This document shows positions 35,941 through 44,993 of a stretch of 64,000 nucleotides of DNA, piece by piece. The stretch is from contig CM034535.1 of the NCBI GenBank assembly GCA_020002185.1, positions 66,238,622 through 66,302,621 on the forward strand, given 5' to 3'. The translations under genes and the position numbers were made by a program. The notes beneath the pieces were generated by a model. That model was not told the DNA's origin. It made no database searches and was given only the letters and a program-made list of their open reading frames with translations. The stretch is from Paraescarpia echinospica (lineage: Eukaryota > Annelida > Polychaeta > Sabellida > Siboglinidae). The first letter of the stretch is position 1; each line of letters starts with the position of its first letter.

Positions 35941-37362
35941 CAATAATAAATAACGTTTATTTGACCCCATGTAGGTACACAATTAATTGGTTTCTAAACA
36001 TCACTTATGCAGTAAAAACAACAAATATAAACATCATGCAGGCATACATATACGTATATCATTATAATGTTCACATACTATTTGGAAAATACATACAAAC
36101 GCATGTACAGCTATTATGGTATTGATGTACCATAGACATTAATCATATAGCTTATTCAATCGGGGTCGGTGACTCATATTAAGACACAATTGTCGCTATC
36201 ATAGGAGCCACCCTTTTTACGTGATAATTTATATGGTCCTTTTACAAGGTGTCTATCTCATGTATGTTTTTTGGGAGTGCTTGTTTTATGTGAGAATGTA
36301 AGTTTGTTTGTGTGCTGGTTGCCTGAAACTAGCATAACATGTATTTAATGGTTTTGTTGACATGTGTAGCAATTTGATAGAGTGCATAAATCATTATATT
36401 TGTGTAACAAGTATGTTTTTATATAAAATGAGAAACCTCGCAAATTGTGAGTATATATTTTGTCTTTGATTATACCGGGGGTGTCATTTATAGCATGTGG
36501 TAGGCTGTATTTGAGACATTTCATTGCAAATTCATGCTTAGTTCTAAAAGAATGTATATACTTTTTTTCACGAGTATTATAATTATGTACATTTACACTT
36601 GGGATAATGTACCAGTTAAGTAAATAAGGAGGTAACATTTTATTAATGTATTTAAAGTAAAATTGTAATTCATGTAACTTTAATATATCTACTACTTTTA
36701 GTTGTTTAAGTTTTTTTTAAACGTGGTTCCGTGTGTGAGTTGTATTTATTTAAGGTAATTATTCGCACGGCTTTTTTATTTTTTGAATTCTATTTATTTG
36801 GTATCCCCAAACCATGACACAATAATTAATATGAGATAATATTAATGTGTTATATAACAACACTTTTATATTTAAAGGTAATACATATTTTAATTTGTTT
36901 ATTATGCCAATTGTTTTGGAGCATTTATTTGAAATTTTCTCAGTGTGTTTTTTTCCAAGTTAGGTTAGTGTCTAAAGTCAATCCTAGAAAGTTAAATTCA
37001 TCTACTTTTTCAATATTTATATTATCTATTTTAAGCGTAAGAGTCTGCGTGCGTTTATTAGGCATATAAAAAATCATGTATTTTGATTTGCTTTTATTTA
37101 AAGATAATTTATTTATGTTTAGCCATTCATACACTTTAAAAAGTTCTTCATTTATTAAGGATTCTGTACTTTTATTGCGTATGTTGTTGTTGTTAAGAAA
37201 TTTTAAAGAGCTAGATAATATGGTGTCATCAGCGTACATGACGAAATTAAATAATTGACTAGCTTGTGAGAAATCATTTATGTAAATGATAAATAATAGT
37301 GGTCCAAGGATTGAACCTTGTGGGACGCCGATTGTTATAGGTAAGATGTCTGCATTTATTTG
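35941..37362 (-). mobile_element. LINE family A, second copy, truncated by the gap
   Basis: The reverse complement of 35941-37362 matches the 3' half of LINE A at 7950-9320: the same 3' UTR, the same C-terminal region (36345-36638) and the same RT end with YADDT (37239-37225), FLGLTLDTNLTW and VPQGSILGP at 37330. This copy's visible RT segment (37239-36940) has one frameshift near 36945. Sequence upstream of VPQGS is lost in the N gap, and the LINE does not reappear on the other side. Confidence 0.9.
36940..37239 (-). pseudogene. LINE A copy 2, RT C-terminal part
   Basis: Reads MYADDTILSSSLKF, then WLNINKLSLNKSKSKYM and FLGLTLDTNLTWKK, matching the plus-strand copy at 8030-8330 almost residue for residue. 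It is better preserved than that copy, which has a stop inside NKSK. It breaks at a run of T at about 36943-36949. The C-terminal continuation lies at 36345-36638. Confidence 0.85.
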
Positions 37363-38362
37363 NNNNNNNNNNNNNNNNNNNNNNNNNNNNNNNNNNNNNN
37401 NNNNNNNNNNNNNNNNNNNNNNNNNNNNNNNNNNNNNNNNNNNNNNNNNNNNNNNNNNNNNNNNNNNNNNNNNNNNNNNNNNNNNNNNNNNNNNNNNNNN
37501 NNNNNNNNNNNNNNNNNNNNNNNNNNNNNNNNNNNNNNNNNNNNNNNNNNNNNNNNNNNNNNNNNNNNNNNNNNNNNNNNNNNNNNNNNNNNNNNNNNNN
37601 NNNNNNNNNNNNNNNNNNNNNNNNNNNNNNNNNNNNNNNNNNNNNNNNNNNNNNNNNNNNNNNNNNNNNNNNNNNNNNNNNNNNNNNNNNNNNNNNNNNN
37701 NNNNNNNNNNNNNNNNNNNNNNNNNNNNNNNNNNNNNNNNNNNNNNNNNNNNNNNNNNNNNNNNNNNNNNNNNNNNNNNNNNNNNNNNNNNNNNNNNNNN
37801 NNNNNNNNNNNNNNNNNNNNNNNNNNNNNNNNNNNNNNNNNNNNNNNNNNNNNNNNNNNNNNNNNNNNNNNNNNNNNNNNNNNNNNNNNNNNNNNNNNNN
37901 NNNNNNNNNNNNNNNNNNNNNNNNNNNNNNNNNNNNNNNNNNNNNNNNNNNNNNNNNNNNNNNNNNNNNNNNNNNNNNNNNNNNNNNNNNNNNNNNNNNN
38001 NNNNNNNNNNNNNNNNNNNNNNNNNNNNNNNNNNNNNNNNNNNNNNNNNNNNNNNNNNNNNNNNNNNNNNNNNNNNNNNNNNNNNNNNNNNNNNNNNNNN
38101 NNNNNNNNNNNNNNNNNNNNNNNNNNNNNNNNNNNNNNNNNNNNNNNNNNNNNNNNNNNNNNNNNNNNNNNNNNNNNNNNNNNNNNNNNNNNNNNNNNNN
38201 NNNNNNNNNNNNNNNNNNNNNNNNNNNNNNNNNNNNNNNNNNNNNNNNNNNNNNNNNNNNNNNNNNNNNNNNNNNNNNNNNNNNNNNNNNNNNNNNNNNN
38301 NNNNNNNNNNNNNNNNNNNNNNNNNNNNNNNNNNNNNNNNNNNNNNNNNNNNNNNNNNNNNN
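37363..38362. other. Assembly gap, exactly 1,000 N
   Basis: Placeholder gap. LINE A enters from the left and LINE C from the right, so at least one element junction is hidden. Confidence 0.99.
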
Positions 38363-38527
38363 CCACCGGCGGTTGATAGTCAATTGTTTGTTCGTAATTG
38401 ACCGGGTTCAGCAAAGTGTGAAAGTCAGTTCTTCATTTATGTAATATCACGCTTTGATCAGTGGATGTGGAGCCGTCCTCTAGCATCACTTCCATTGGTA
38501 TATCATGGATGCGTTCTTGTTTTATCC

Positions 38528-39880
38528 CTAATTTTTCAATATGCTTCCAGAAAGCATTTGGATCATATATCGGCGATCAAGTAGTTTGTCTTGTTGTTGA
38601 CGCCAGAATTTGCGTTTGGCAGCTTGCACATGCCTATCAAACAGTTTCTGGGCTACCTTCATTTCCGCTTTCAGGTGCGGTTTATTTTGTTCGTCGCCCT
38701 TAATCCACAATTGTTCACTTGTTGTGAGGTTATTCCATAGGTGAGTAAGTTCATTTGTCCACCATTGTTTCTTGATCCGTCTACGCTTATTACTGAGCAC
38801 TGAGTGGTTTACATGGACCACTTTTTGAAGTTTATCTTCCATCACCGTTTTAACATGTTCGCAGAAACTATCATATACATTGTTCAGATTTTGTTGTGTT
38901 AAATTAGATCTTTGAATGAACTGCATGAGCGTAGCACAATGTTCTTGTGTTGTGTCATCATCGAGAAATGACTGGTCAATGCCTTCTAATTTATATCTCG
39001 TTGTACATGGAATTTTTGGGTTCGGATCTGTATTATCGTAGCATCCCATGTAATCCAGGAGTAAAACCCATGTCAATATTGAGTGGTCTGGGATGGTCTT
39101 GTGTGGGCCAATAATCGATACACACCCAGAATCATTAAATATATTTCGTGCTGAAGTTATTTTAAAGTCGGTAAACGACGCCAAACGTTCATGCGGTACA
39201 AGGCAATAATCAACGACAGCCAAACCTTTTGTTGAAACAGATGTGAAGTCGTTTATCGACGAACCGCGACCGTTCATCATGCAACAGTTTGATGATATTA
39301 AAAGGTCGATGAGGTATTGTCCATGTGAATTCACTTTAAAATCAATAACTTTTCTCTCAGGAATGTCATCCACACCTTCAATGTAATCAGGCTCACTGCC
39401 ACAACGGCCATTGAAATCGCCACATATGAAGAATATTCCAAGTTTCTGGTATCGGTATATATGTGATAATAGTTCGTTGTAATAGGTTTCGGGGTCAATG
39501 TAACGTGATGATCCGTCAGGAGGAAGGTAACACACACACATCCTAAAACTAGTATCCGAGCTCTTGCTTGTGAAAGTTATCCACATTATTCCTTCCACAG
39601 ATGTGTCTAGAATTTTCACATTAAAATCATGCAGCAGAGCATCTTTTACAAAAATGTCTACTCCGCCTGACCCTGACTTGGCCCGACAGTTCAGGTTTGT
39701 GCGATTATGCCCCCACCATTTATATCCATTCATTTCCAGCGTGTTTACATTTGTAAGATGTGTTTCTACCACGGCGATTACATCCGTGTTGAGATGTTTA
39801 ACACATTCTGCCCTCACTTGGTAGTTGTCGGTGTTTTTGTTTAGCTTCCACCCGTGAACATTCCAACATCCCACGGACAC
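38528..39880 (-). CDS. LINE C ORF2, endonuclease domain (partial)
   Basis: The frame begins in the codon right after the ORF1 stop and starts straight into the endonuclease fold: VGCWNVHGWKLN, then VIAVVETHLT, GYKWWGHNR, MCVCYLPPDGSS, FICGDFNGRCG (metal-binding DFN), VDYCLVPHERL and PDHSILTW (catalytic DH). Family endonucleases begin exactly with this first strand, so translation must enter here. The first ATG in frame is about 100 codons in and would remove the catalytic N-terminus. The rest is the linker to RT (KKQWWTNELTHLW, AAKRKFWRQQQD). The frame breaks near 38528 and the remainder disappears in the gap. The enzyme nicks target DNA. Confidence 0.85.
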   Translation of the reverse strand: MSVGCWNVHGWKLNKNTDNYQVRAECVKHLNTDVIAVVETHLTNVNTLEMNGYKWWGHNRTNLNCRAKSGSGGVDIFVKDALLHDFNVKILDTSVEGIMWITFTSKSSDTSFRMCVCYLPPDGSSRYIDPETYYNELLSHIYRYQKLGIFFICGDFNGRCGSEPDYIEGVDDIPERKVIDFKVNSHGQYLIDLLISSNCCMMNGRGSSINDFTSVSTKGLAVVDYCLVPHERLASFTDFKITSARNIFNDSGCVSIIGPHKTIPDHSILTWVLLLDYMGCYDNTDPNPKIPCTTRYKLEGIDQSFLDDDTTQEHCATLMQFIQRSNLTQQNLNNVYDSFCEHVKTVMEDKLQKVVHVNHSVLSNKRRRIKKQWWTNELTHLWNNLTTSEQLWIKGDEQNKPHLKAEMKVAQKLFDRHVQAAKRKFWRQQQDKLLDRRYMIQMLSGSILKN

Positions 39881-40807
39881 CTAGCGACGACCGCGCACAT
39901 CTGATCTATTGTCGCGCTCACGACGTGTCCCTCGATTTCTTGGGTTTCGACCACGATTGTTTCCTTGTTCATTGTTCCTGGTGGTTGCTGGTGAATTGTG
40001 AGCGCGGTTGTTGGCGTTACGAGATCCGGCGTCACATGTCGTGATTCTGGAGCCGCGTAGTTCCAAGTTGTTGTTGTCAAGAGCTTTCACGAGGATTCTG
40101 AAGTTCGATTCGATTACACGTTGCTCTTTTGGCTTGTCGTGGACTATTATGATGTCACGATATTTCGCACTTTGTCGTAAGTCTTTTTTTGTTTTCATTA
40201 CTTTCGCTTTGTCATTAGTGGTTTTAAACGTCGTTATTACGACGCCAGGGTAGCCTTTTCTGCTGGATGTTTTGCGTACAGCTTTTTCACATTTTACATC
40301 TGTGAGCTTGAGCCCGTCTCTCAGTATTTGGTTGATTTTTTCCACTACGTTTTCGTTCTCCGATTCGGGTAGGTTAAGAACGACACTGTTTAGAGCGCGA
40401 CCGTCGTGTGCACCCACTACATCTGCGTACGAGGGCACCCTGTTCTCCAAAGCAGTAAGACGGTCCTCCAGGTTCTCGTCCGTATCTACACAGGCATATC
40501 TTTGTTCGAGATTTAGTATCCTTTCTTCTAGAGCTGCTGTTCGTGTGTTAATGTCGTCACGGAATGCTTTCATCTGATCTTCGATCATATCCGCAATTTG
40601 TTTAGATAGTGTTTTCTCGAAAGTTGAGAATCTATTTTCAATGATGTCCCTAAATGACTTGATGTCAGCAGCGATAGATGCGAGGCTTGGTTCATTGTTC
40701 GTTGTGTTGTTAGTCGCCCCGCTCGCTCTAGTCATTGGCTTGTTGGTTGTAACATTCGCCATGACGCAATAGTGTACCTTGTGGGTATCACGGTGAAAGG
40801 GCCACAC
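39881..40807 (-). CDS. LINE C ORF1, RNA-binding protein
   Basis: 308 aa. The likely start is Met-16 (codon at 40762, MANVTTNKPM). Residues ~50-125 form a heptad coiled coil (SIAADIKSFRDIIENRF, LEERILNLEQRY, LEDRLTALENRVPSY). An RRM-like domain follows (VVLNLPESENENV, GYPGVVITTFKT, KYRDIIIVHDKP). The tail is Asn/Arg/Gly-rich (NNRGRNPRNRGTRRERDN). This is ORF1p-like: a trimeric nucleic-acid chaperone binding its own RNA. The TAG stop at 39881-39883 is in frame with ORF2, with no intervening base. Confidence 0.85.
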   Translation of the reverse strand: MWPFHRDTHKVHYCVMANVTTNKPMTRASGATNNTTNNEPSLASIAADIKSFRDIIENRFSTFEKTLSKQIADMIEDQMKAFRDDINTRTAALEERILNLEQRYACVDTDENLEDRLTALENRVPSYADVVGAHDGRALNSVVLNLPESENENVVEKINQILRDGLKLTDVKCEKAVRKTSSRKGYPGVVITTFKTTNDKAKVMKTKKDLRQSAKYRDIIIVHDKPKEQRVIESNFRILVKALDNNNLELRGSRITTCDAGSRNANNRAHNSPATTRNNEQGNNRGRNPRNRGTRRERDNRSDVRGRR

Positions 40808-40850
40808 GCAACACAGGTATGCTACAGGTAGTCACAAATGTAGGTTGTTG

Positions 40851-41691
40851 TTGTAGTTTTCAACTGGTGGTGAGACACCTGTTGGTCCATGTATGTATGA
40901 ATGTATGTATGAAAGAATGATTCCTAAGGTAATAACCAACAAAACAACATATGTCCAAATTAGAATAATATTTATTCGATAAACTCCACGAAACCATCAT
41001 CCTCATCCTCCGTAGCCGACACCCAATTCTCCCTATCTCCTGTGTCAATTGGTGGTGAAGGAGACGCCTAATACCACGGACTGGCTGGTTCTATACGCGG
41101 TCGTGTAGCCAGAAGCTGACGCATGACGGGAACGAAGAATAGTTCGTGTTCAATGCGTAACTCTTCGTCTCTGGAACATATATCAAAACTTTTAAACATT
41201 CGAGGTACAGTCGGTGGGAATAGGCGAGCGATGTAACCAGACACCGCGTAGGTAGCCGACACGAGAAGAGGGCAGGCTAGGTCAACAGACGGGCAGAGAT
41301 AAGAATGGACTATGACACTAGTCGTCTGCTGCTGCCGGAATACGGTAGCGATGTAACCAGACACCGCGTAGCTAGCCGACACGAGAAGAGGGCAGGCTAG
41401 GTCAACATACGCATAGATAAGGAAGGACTGTGACACAACATGTATATGACATTGTGGAGAATGAGAATCGTGATAAGTACAAACGTATATCAGTAAGGAG
41501 AGTCATATGACAAAGGGACCAGCTGGCATTGAGCGCGTGATGTCCGAAGGGCAGCTATCAGCAAGACGACAATGCATGAATGTATCTTATCGGAACGCAG
41601 ACTGTACAGGTAAGGAAAGACAGACAGCAACGGATTCACGATAAGAACTCTGTGTGTGAGCGCCTGCGGTCAGTGCTAACGGTGTCAACAT
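40851..41691. repeat. Upstream flank of the Polinton, with a 120-bp tandem duplication
   Basis: No gene. 41226-41316 and 41346-41436 are two copies, 120 bp apart, of a unit with 'cagacaccgcgta' and 'agccgacacgagaagagggc', over 90% identical by eye. This may be the terminal region of the Polinton. I could not find its reverse complement beyond 57.8 kb, so the terminal inverted repeat is not established. Confidence 0.6.
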
Positions 41692-42155
41692 ATGGCGGTC
41701 AGTATTTATGTACAATTTAGGGGCGCTGGACACTACCTATCGAATTTCTATCCGTGTGATATACACATATGGGGCGAAGACTTTGCTTGTATCAGTATAA
41801 AAAAGCCAGGCACTTTGATGATGACATCACAGCGAGAAAGATACAGTCTGCACGCAGCGGAATACAGGCGAAATACCTCAGTAGACGCATTAAATGGAAA
41901 GCAGACTTAACGTCCACATGGCTAGTACAACGGCGACACGTAATGCATGAAATAGTCGCTGTGACATTTCGGGACGTACAACTGCGTAAACTTTTGCTTG
42001 GTAAAGGTGACGCACACGTTATTGAAAACGTACGTAGTGCAGAAGGATATTGGGGGAAGAGTTCAAGGCGTAACAACGTAGGTAAGAATATACTTGGTGT
42101 TATTCTCATGCAGGTGAGAGACTTCATTAGACAGCGCTCTGTACGGCTTACGTAA
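41692..42155 (+). pseudogene. NADAR-domain protein (YbiA/DUF1768-like), one frameshift
   Basis: The first frame starts at ATG 41692 with the NADAR opening strand and loop (GAGHYLSNFYPCDIHIWGEDFA). A frame change in the A-rich run at about 41798-41806 moves the rest to the next frame: YQYKKARHFDDDI, AKYLSRRIKWKAD, RHVMHEIVAVTF, LRKLLLGKGDAHVIENV, WGKSS, VGKNILGVILMQVRDFIR. These are the NADAR blocks in order, at full family length (~150 aa). NADAR proteins are N-glycosidases acting on riboflavin intermediates or on ADP-ribose attached to nucleic acid or protein. Here a role in countering a host ADP-ribose-based response is inference only. Stop at 42153. First gene of the element. Confidence 0.85.
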
Positions 42156-42165
42156 GACGCCCGTT

Positions 42166-42171
42166 AATAAA
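42166..42171 (+). terminator. Candidate poly(A) signal after the NADAR gene
   Basis: AATAAA lies 11 bp after the stop codon, as in compact viral transcription units. Confidence 0.5.
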
Positions 42172-42310
42172 ACAGACAGACGCACAGTGACAGAGTACGA
42201 GAGAGAGAGAGAGATAAGTCACGCGCTTGGGAAGCGGCTTATCGTCCAGGGACTAAGAGCGCATGATGTCTAGGGTGTAACGAAGACGATGCCTGGAGGG
42301 ATCGTTTACG

Positions 42311-42317
42311 TATAAAA
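42311..42317 (+). promoter_or_regulatory. Candidate TATA box
   Basis: TATAAAA lies about 85 bp upstream of the ATG at 42400, between the NADAR poly(A) signal and the OB-fold gene. Confidence 0.45.
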
Positions 42318-42399
42318 ACCTAGCCTAAATCTAGTAGGGCATAACACTCTCTCTGATTCTCTGCCGATCGAACACCTTCACCCCTGAACGAGCGACAAG

Positions 42400-42814
42400 A
42401 TGGCGGCTGCTAACTACAAGTCAAGCCCCGAGGAAATCGACCTGACAGGGCTCGACAAAGTAAGTGATGGATCTTACGCATTTGATCGCCCACTCACACT
42501 TGTAACATGCGCTCTGCCATCTAAATACGTATGTTATTCAGCGTGTCGTCTCTGTAATCGCAAAGTTCTCATCGAAGTGAAAGGACACGGGCGGGCGACA
42601 GAAGGGGGGCCCTGTATACAAATACGCTATAGGCATCTTGTTCGCCGATCGGAAAGGCAGCGAGCTGTGGGCGACAGGATTCGACCGTGTAGTCCAGCGG
42701 GTCTTAGGGGGACTGTCAGCAAGCGACTATATGTCGCTGAAAACCGACGAAGATCACTACCAGGCATTGAGTATCCTATGTGATCAACAGGTTAGGGTGA
42801 CGATTAGAAAGTAA
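42400..42814 (+). pseudogene. RPA-like OB-fold single-strand DNA-binding protein, one frameshift
   Basis: ATG 42400 follows a purine-rich leader. The first frame carries LVTCALPSKYVCYSACRLCNRKVLIEV, whose Tyr-x-x-Cys-x-x-Cys-Asn-x-Lys block resembles the zinc-ribbon entry of the C-terminal OB fold of replication protein A's large subunit. The frame changes at a run of six G (42604-42609). The next frame continues with YAIGILFADRKGSELWATGF, then RVLGGLSASDYMSL and ends VTIRK at 42814, again the strand pattern of that OB fold (D-x-x-G ... L-W-A-T-G-F ... L-G-x-S-A). If intact it would protect replicating single strands for the polymerase. Homology is inferred from motifs only. Confidence 0.65.
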
Positions 42815-42934
42815 ACAAAAGCAGGCTACATGAACTACACCGTGACGGCCCTGGAAAGCATTCAACCGTAAGTCCTGTCTGTCCTGTGCATTGACACCGG
42901 AAGCGTTGACGTCATTCCCTATGTCGTTTTGTAG

Positions 42935-43780
42935 TTGTCCCCATCGTCGGTCGATTACGTGTCCGCCTGGTTGAATGATACACAGAACGCGACGGCGCAG
43001 TCTACACCATCTCTTGAAGGCTCCCAAAGCATAAAACGCCGTCTGAGTTACTCGGACATCACCGACAACGACGAGGCAAGTGTGCTTGTGTGTGGGTCAT
43101 GTACGTGGTCTAGCGATGATGATGATGATGTCAAAGAGGACCGTAGTGATTTACAGGAGGCGGTAGTGAAGGTGAACGCTATTCAAAAGCGTACGGAGAA
43201 AATGATAGACGACGATATCTTTATGGCTACTATAACCAACGCCTGCGTGCGCTACGCAGCCAACGGACTGTGGCGTCACTATGCGGGCGTTCACGAGGCA
43301 CTGTACAGGGTGGATCGGTCACGCATTTATAATAGTCTCCGCATGGCAGTGACCGAAATCGCGTGTGCATCGCATACGCCGCTTTGGGCTGTTTCTACTA
43401 TACCACTGGTGAAAGAGAGTCTGCGTATTCGAGGTATATCCGTGTTGAATGAGCCGGAGGAGGGGGACAGGGCCGTGAGACGTAGCCACAAACAAGAACA
43501 GCTCACGGAGGAAATGATGGACTTGGAGCTGTTAGTCACAACCGCAGTCGACGCTAGTGTTCGTTTCGTGGCCAACGAACTGTGGCGCACGTTTGAAGAC
43601 GAACAAAACGACATGTACAAGGTGGCCAATGATTTGATATACGACAATGTGAAGTGGGCAGCGGCCCATTACAGGTATACAGTGTATACACCGGAGTGGA
43701 CACGTGAAACTATAGCACGTGTGCAAGTCATCCTGCGTACGCGTGATATAGCACTGCTGGAAGAATCTGACGAGAACTAA
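42935..43780 (+). CDS. Unrecognised protein with two ungapped ~80-residue repeats
   Basis: 281 codons, intact. Residues 1-90 are Ser/Asp-rich and low complexity (SSDDDDDVKEDRSD). Residues 95-173 and 199-277 are two copies of one unit, aligning without gaps at an offset of 104 residues. By hand count 26 of 79 positions are identical, including VRYAANGLWR / VRFVANELWR, TPLW / TPEW and SLRIRGISVL / ILRTRDIALL. The pattern suggests an alpha-helical fold with a conserved Asn-x-Leu-Trp-Arg helix. I recognise no family. The start is uncertain: the first codon of the open frame is TTG, right after a TAG. The upstream ATG 42830 is in the same frame but separated by stops. A GTAAGT...TTTTGTAG pair (42868-42934) looks like a small intron but leaves the phase wrong by one base. 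Confidence 0.7.
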   Translation: MSPSSVDYVSAWLNDTQNATAQSTPSLEGSQSIKRRLSYSDITDNDEASVLVCGSCTWSSDDDDDVKEDRSDLQEAVVKVNAIQKRTEKMIDDDIFMATITNACVRYAANGLWRHYAGVHEALYRVDRSRIYNSLRMAVTEIACASHTPLWAVSTIPLVKESLRIRGISVLNEPEEGDRAVRRSHKQEQLTEEMMDLELLVTTAVDASVRFVANELWRTFEDEQNDMYKVANDLIYDNVKWAAAHYRYTVYTPEWTRETIARVQVILRTRDIALLEESDEN

Positions 43781-43828
43781 ACAAAGTGACACCTTGCAAT
43801 GCTGTTATTGTTGTTGACAGGACGATGG

Positions 43829-44400
43829 TGCTGTCTCTAGTGGGATAGGACGTATACGGGACGCCTATACGGAGAAGGCATTGACGGAGGCACCACGGAA
43901 AAAGGTTCCGCGTCGAACCCGTGTCGACGTGCCATTACGTCGCGCACTCCTTATCCACCTGCATGAGCAGCAACAGCGGGATACGGCATCTCCGCCATCA
44001 TCGTCACGTCCGCACACGAGTATACACCACTGGACATGTCGTGTGACGATGTCACGCCACCACCATCAGTATCCGACACACCCCTCCAGATGATATGTGA
44101 CGACGACGATGATGACGTCAGCGCCCCGGTATCGGAGTACACAGCCCTCCGAACGACACGTCGACGCTCGATCTCGCTCCCGACGGATATATCATCTGGT
44201 CTAAATTGTATAATTCTATGTCGTTGGGGTATGCAGCACCGTTCGAAGGTGTACTTAACGTAGAGCGAGAAATAGAACGCTTAGTCGGTGTCGTATTTGC
44301 GACCAGAGCATGTACTCTAAAATACTCTGTACGCCTTATCTGTCAGGAACTGGCGCGAAATATAATCCGCGACGAACACGTTGACCGAGACACTCCGTAG
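43829..44400 (+). pseudogene. Unknown Polinton gene(s), frames broken
   Basis: Three overlapping stretches look coding but lie in different frames. 43829-44093 is basic (PRKKVPRRTRVDVPLRR). 43979-44200 is acidic (YTPLDMSCDDVTPPPSV, then DDDDDDVSAP). 44140-44400 reads LDLAPDGYIIWSKLYN and EREIERLVGVVFATRAC, ending at TAG 44398. They probably form one former gene with two frameshifts, or exons of a spliced gene (a pyrimidine-rich tract ending in ag lies at 43800-43820). No family recognised. Confidence 0.45.
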
Positions 44401-44570
44401 CCTTCTGCAATAGCCTGTTGTGTTTGATGATATGTAACAAAGGTATATTACGGCAGTGACACAGAGAGGCGCTTCGATATGTTACACAGTGTCACACCTA
44501 TATCAGTATATTAGTTGCTTATCGTTAATGAGGTAGTATTGGTCGATTTGATTATTGTAATTGCTAGTAT

Positions 44571-44576
44571 AATAAA
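44571..44576 (+). terminator. Candidate poly(A) signal
   Basis: AATAAA about 170 bp after the stop at 44400, before the repeat cluster. Confidence 0.4.
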
Positions 44577-44649
44577 AAAGGTACGTGTTATCCCAGTTTC
44601 CGGTGTCTGTTGTTCTTTCACAGTGACGAGCGACTTTGCGGTATATGAC

Positions 44650-44915
44650 ACACAAGGTATCGGTGTATACGTAGTCATGCCCCCTCTGGTCACACGCTGA
44701 CATCTATCCACCTTCATACATACATACACACACTCATACAAGGTATCGGTGTATACGTAGCCCCTTCTGTTCACACGTTGACACGTCCATCCAATCGGTG
44801 ATACATCGTAGTATACGTAGCCCAGCCCCTTCTGTTCACACGCTGACATCTATCCGACATCCAACGATGCATGCATCGTATTGTACGTAGCCACGCACCC
44901 TCTGTCCACAAACCT
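44650..44915 (+). repeat. Four imperfect copies of a ~70-90-bp unit upstream of polB
   Basis: The core 'tatacgtag' followed by a CcctctG-type block and 'cacacgctgacatctatcc' recurs at about 44665-44708, 44750-44795, 44810-44857 and 44882-44912, with decreasing match. The units lie directly before the polymerase gene, where iteron-like or promoter repeats could act. Confidence 0.7.
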
Positions 44916-44935
44916 ATATGACGTCACGCAGTGTA

Positions 44936-44942
44936 TGATATA
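44936..44942 (+). promoter_or_regulatory. Candidate TATA box of polB
   Basis: gatatatag sequence about 55 bp upstream of the ATG at 44994. Confidence 0.35.
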
Positions 44943-44993
44943 TAGAAACAAACAAGGATCTCGTATCCTTCAGTTGTAGGTACATACAGCACG

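Larger units (their letters stand above)
38363..40850 (-). mobile_element. LINE family C, 5' half, well preserved
   Basis: Intact ORF1 (308 codons) followed directly by ORF2 (450 codons to the first break) on the minus strand, truncated at the N gap before the RT. The long undamaged frames mark it as the youngest LINE in the window. The 5' end lies just above 40807, but the exact boundary is not visible. Confidence 0.85.

Noticed and set aside
42868..42934. A 67-bp candidate intron (GTAAGT ... TTTTGTAG) before the repeat-protein gene
   Set aside because: Splicing would join ATG 42830 to the downstream frame out of phase by one base, and no other evidence of introns exists in this element. 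Kept only as a possibility for the uncertain start.
44036..44400. Third copy of the 79-residue repeat unit
   Set aside because: ERLVGVVFATRAC loosely resembles the unit's start, but the Leu-Trp-Arg and TPxW positions are not conserved.
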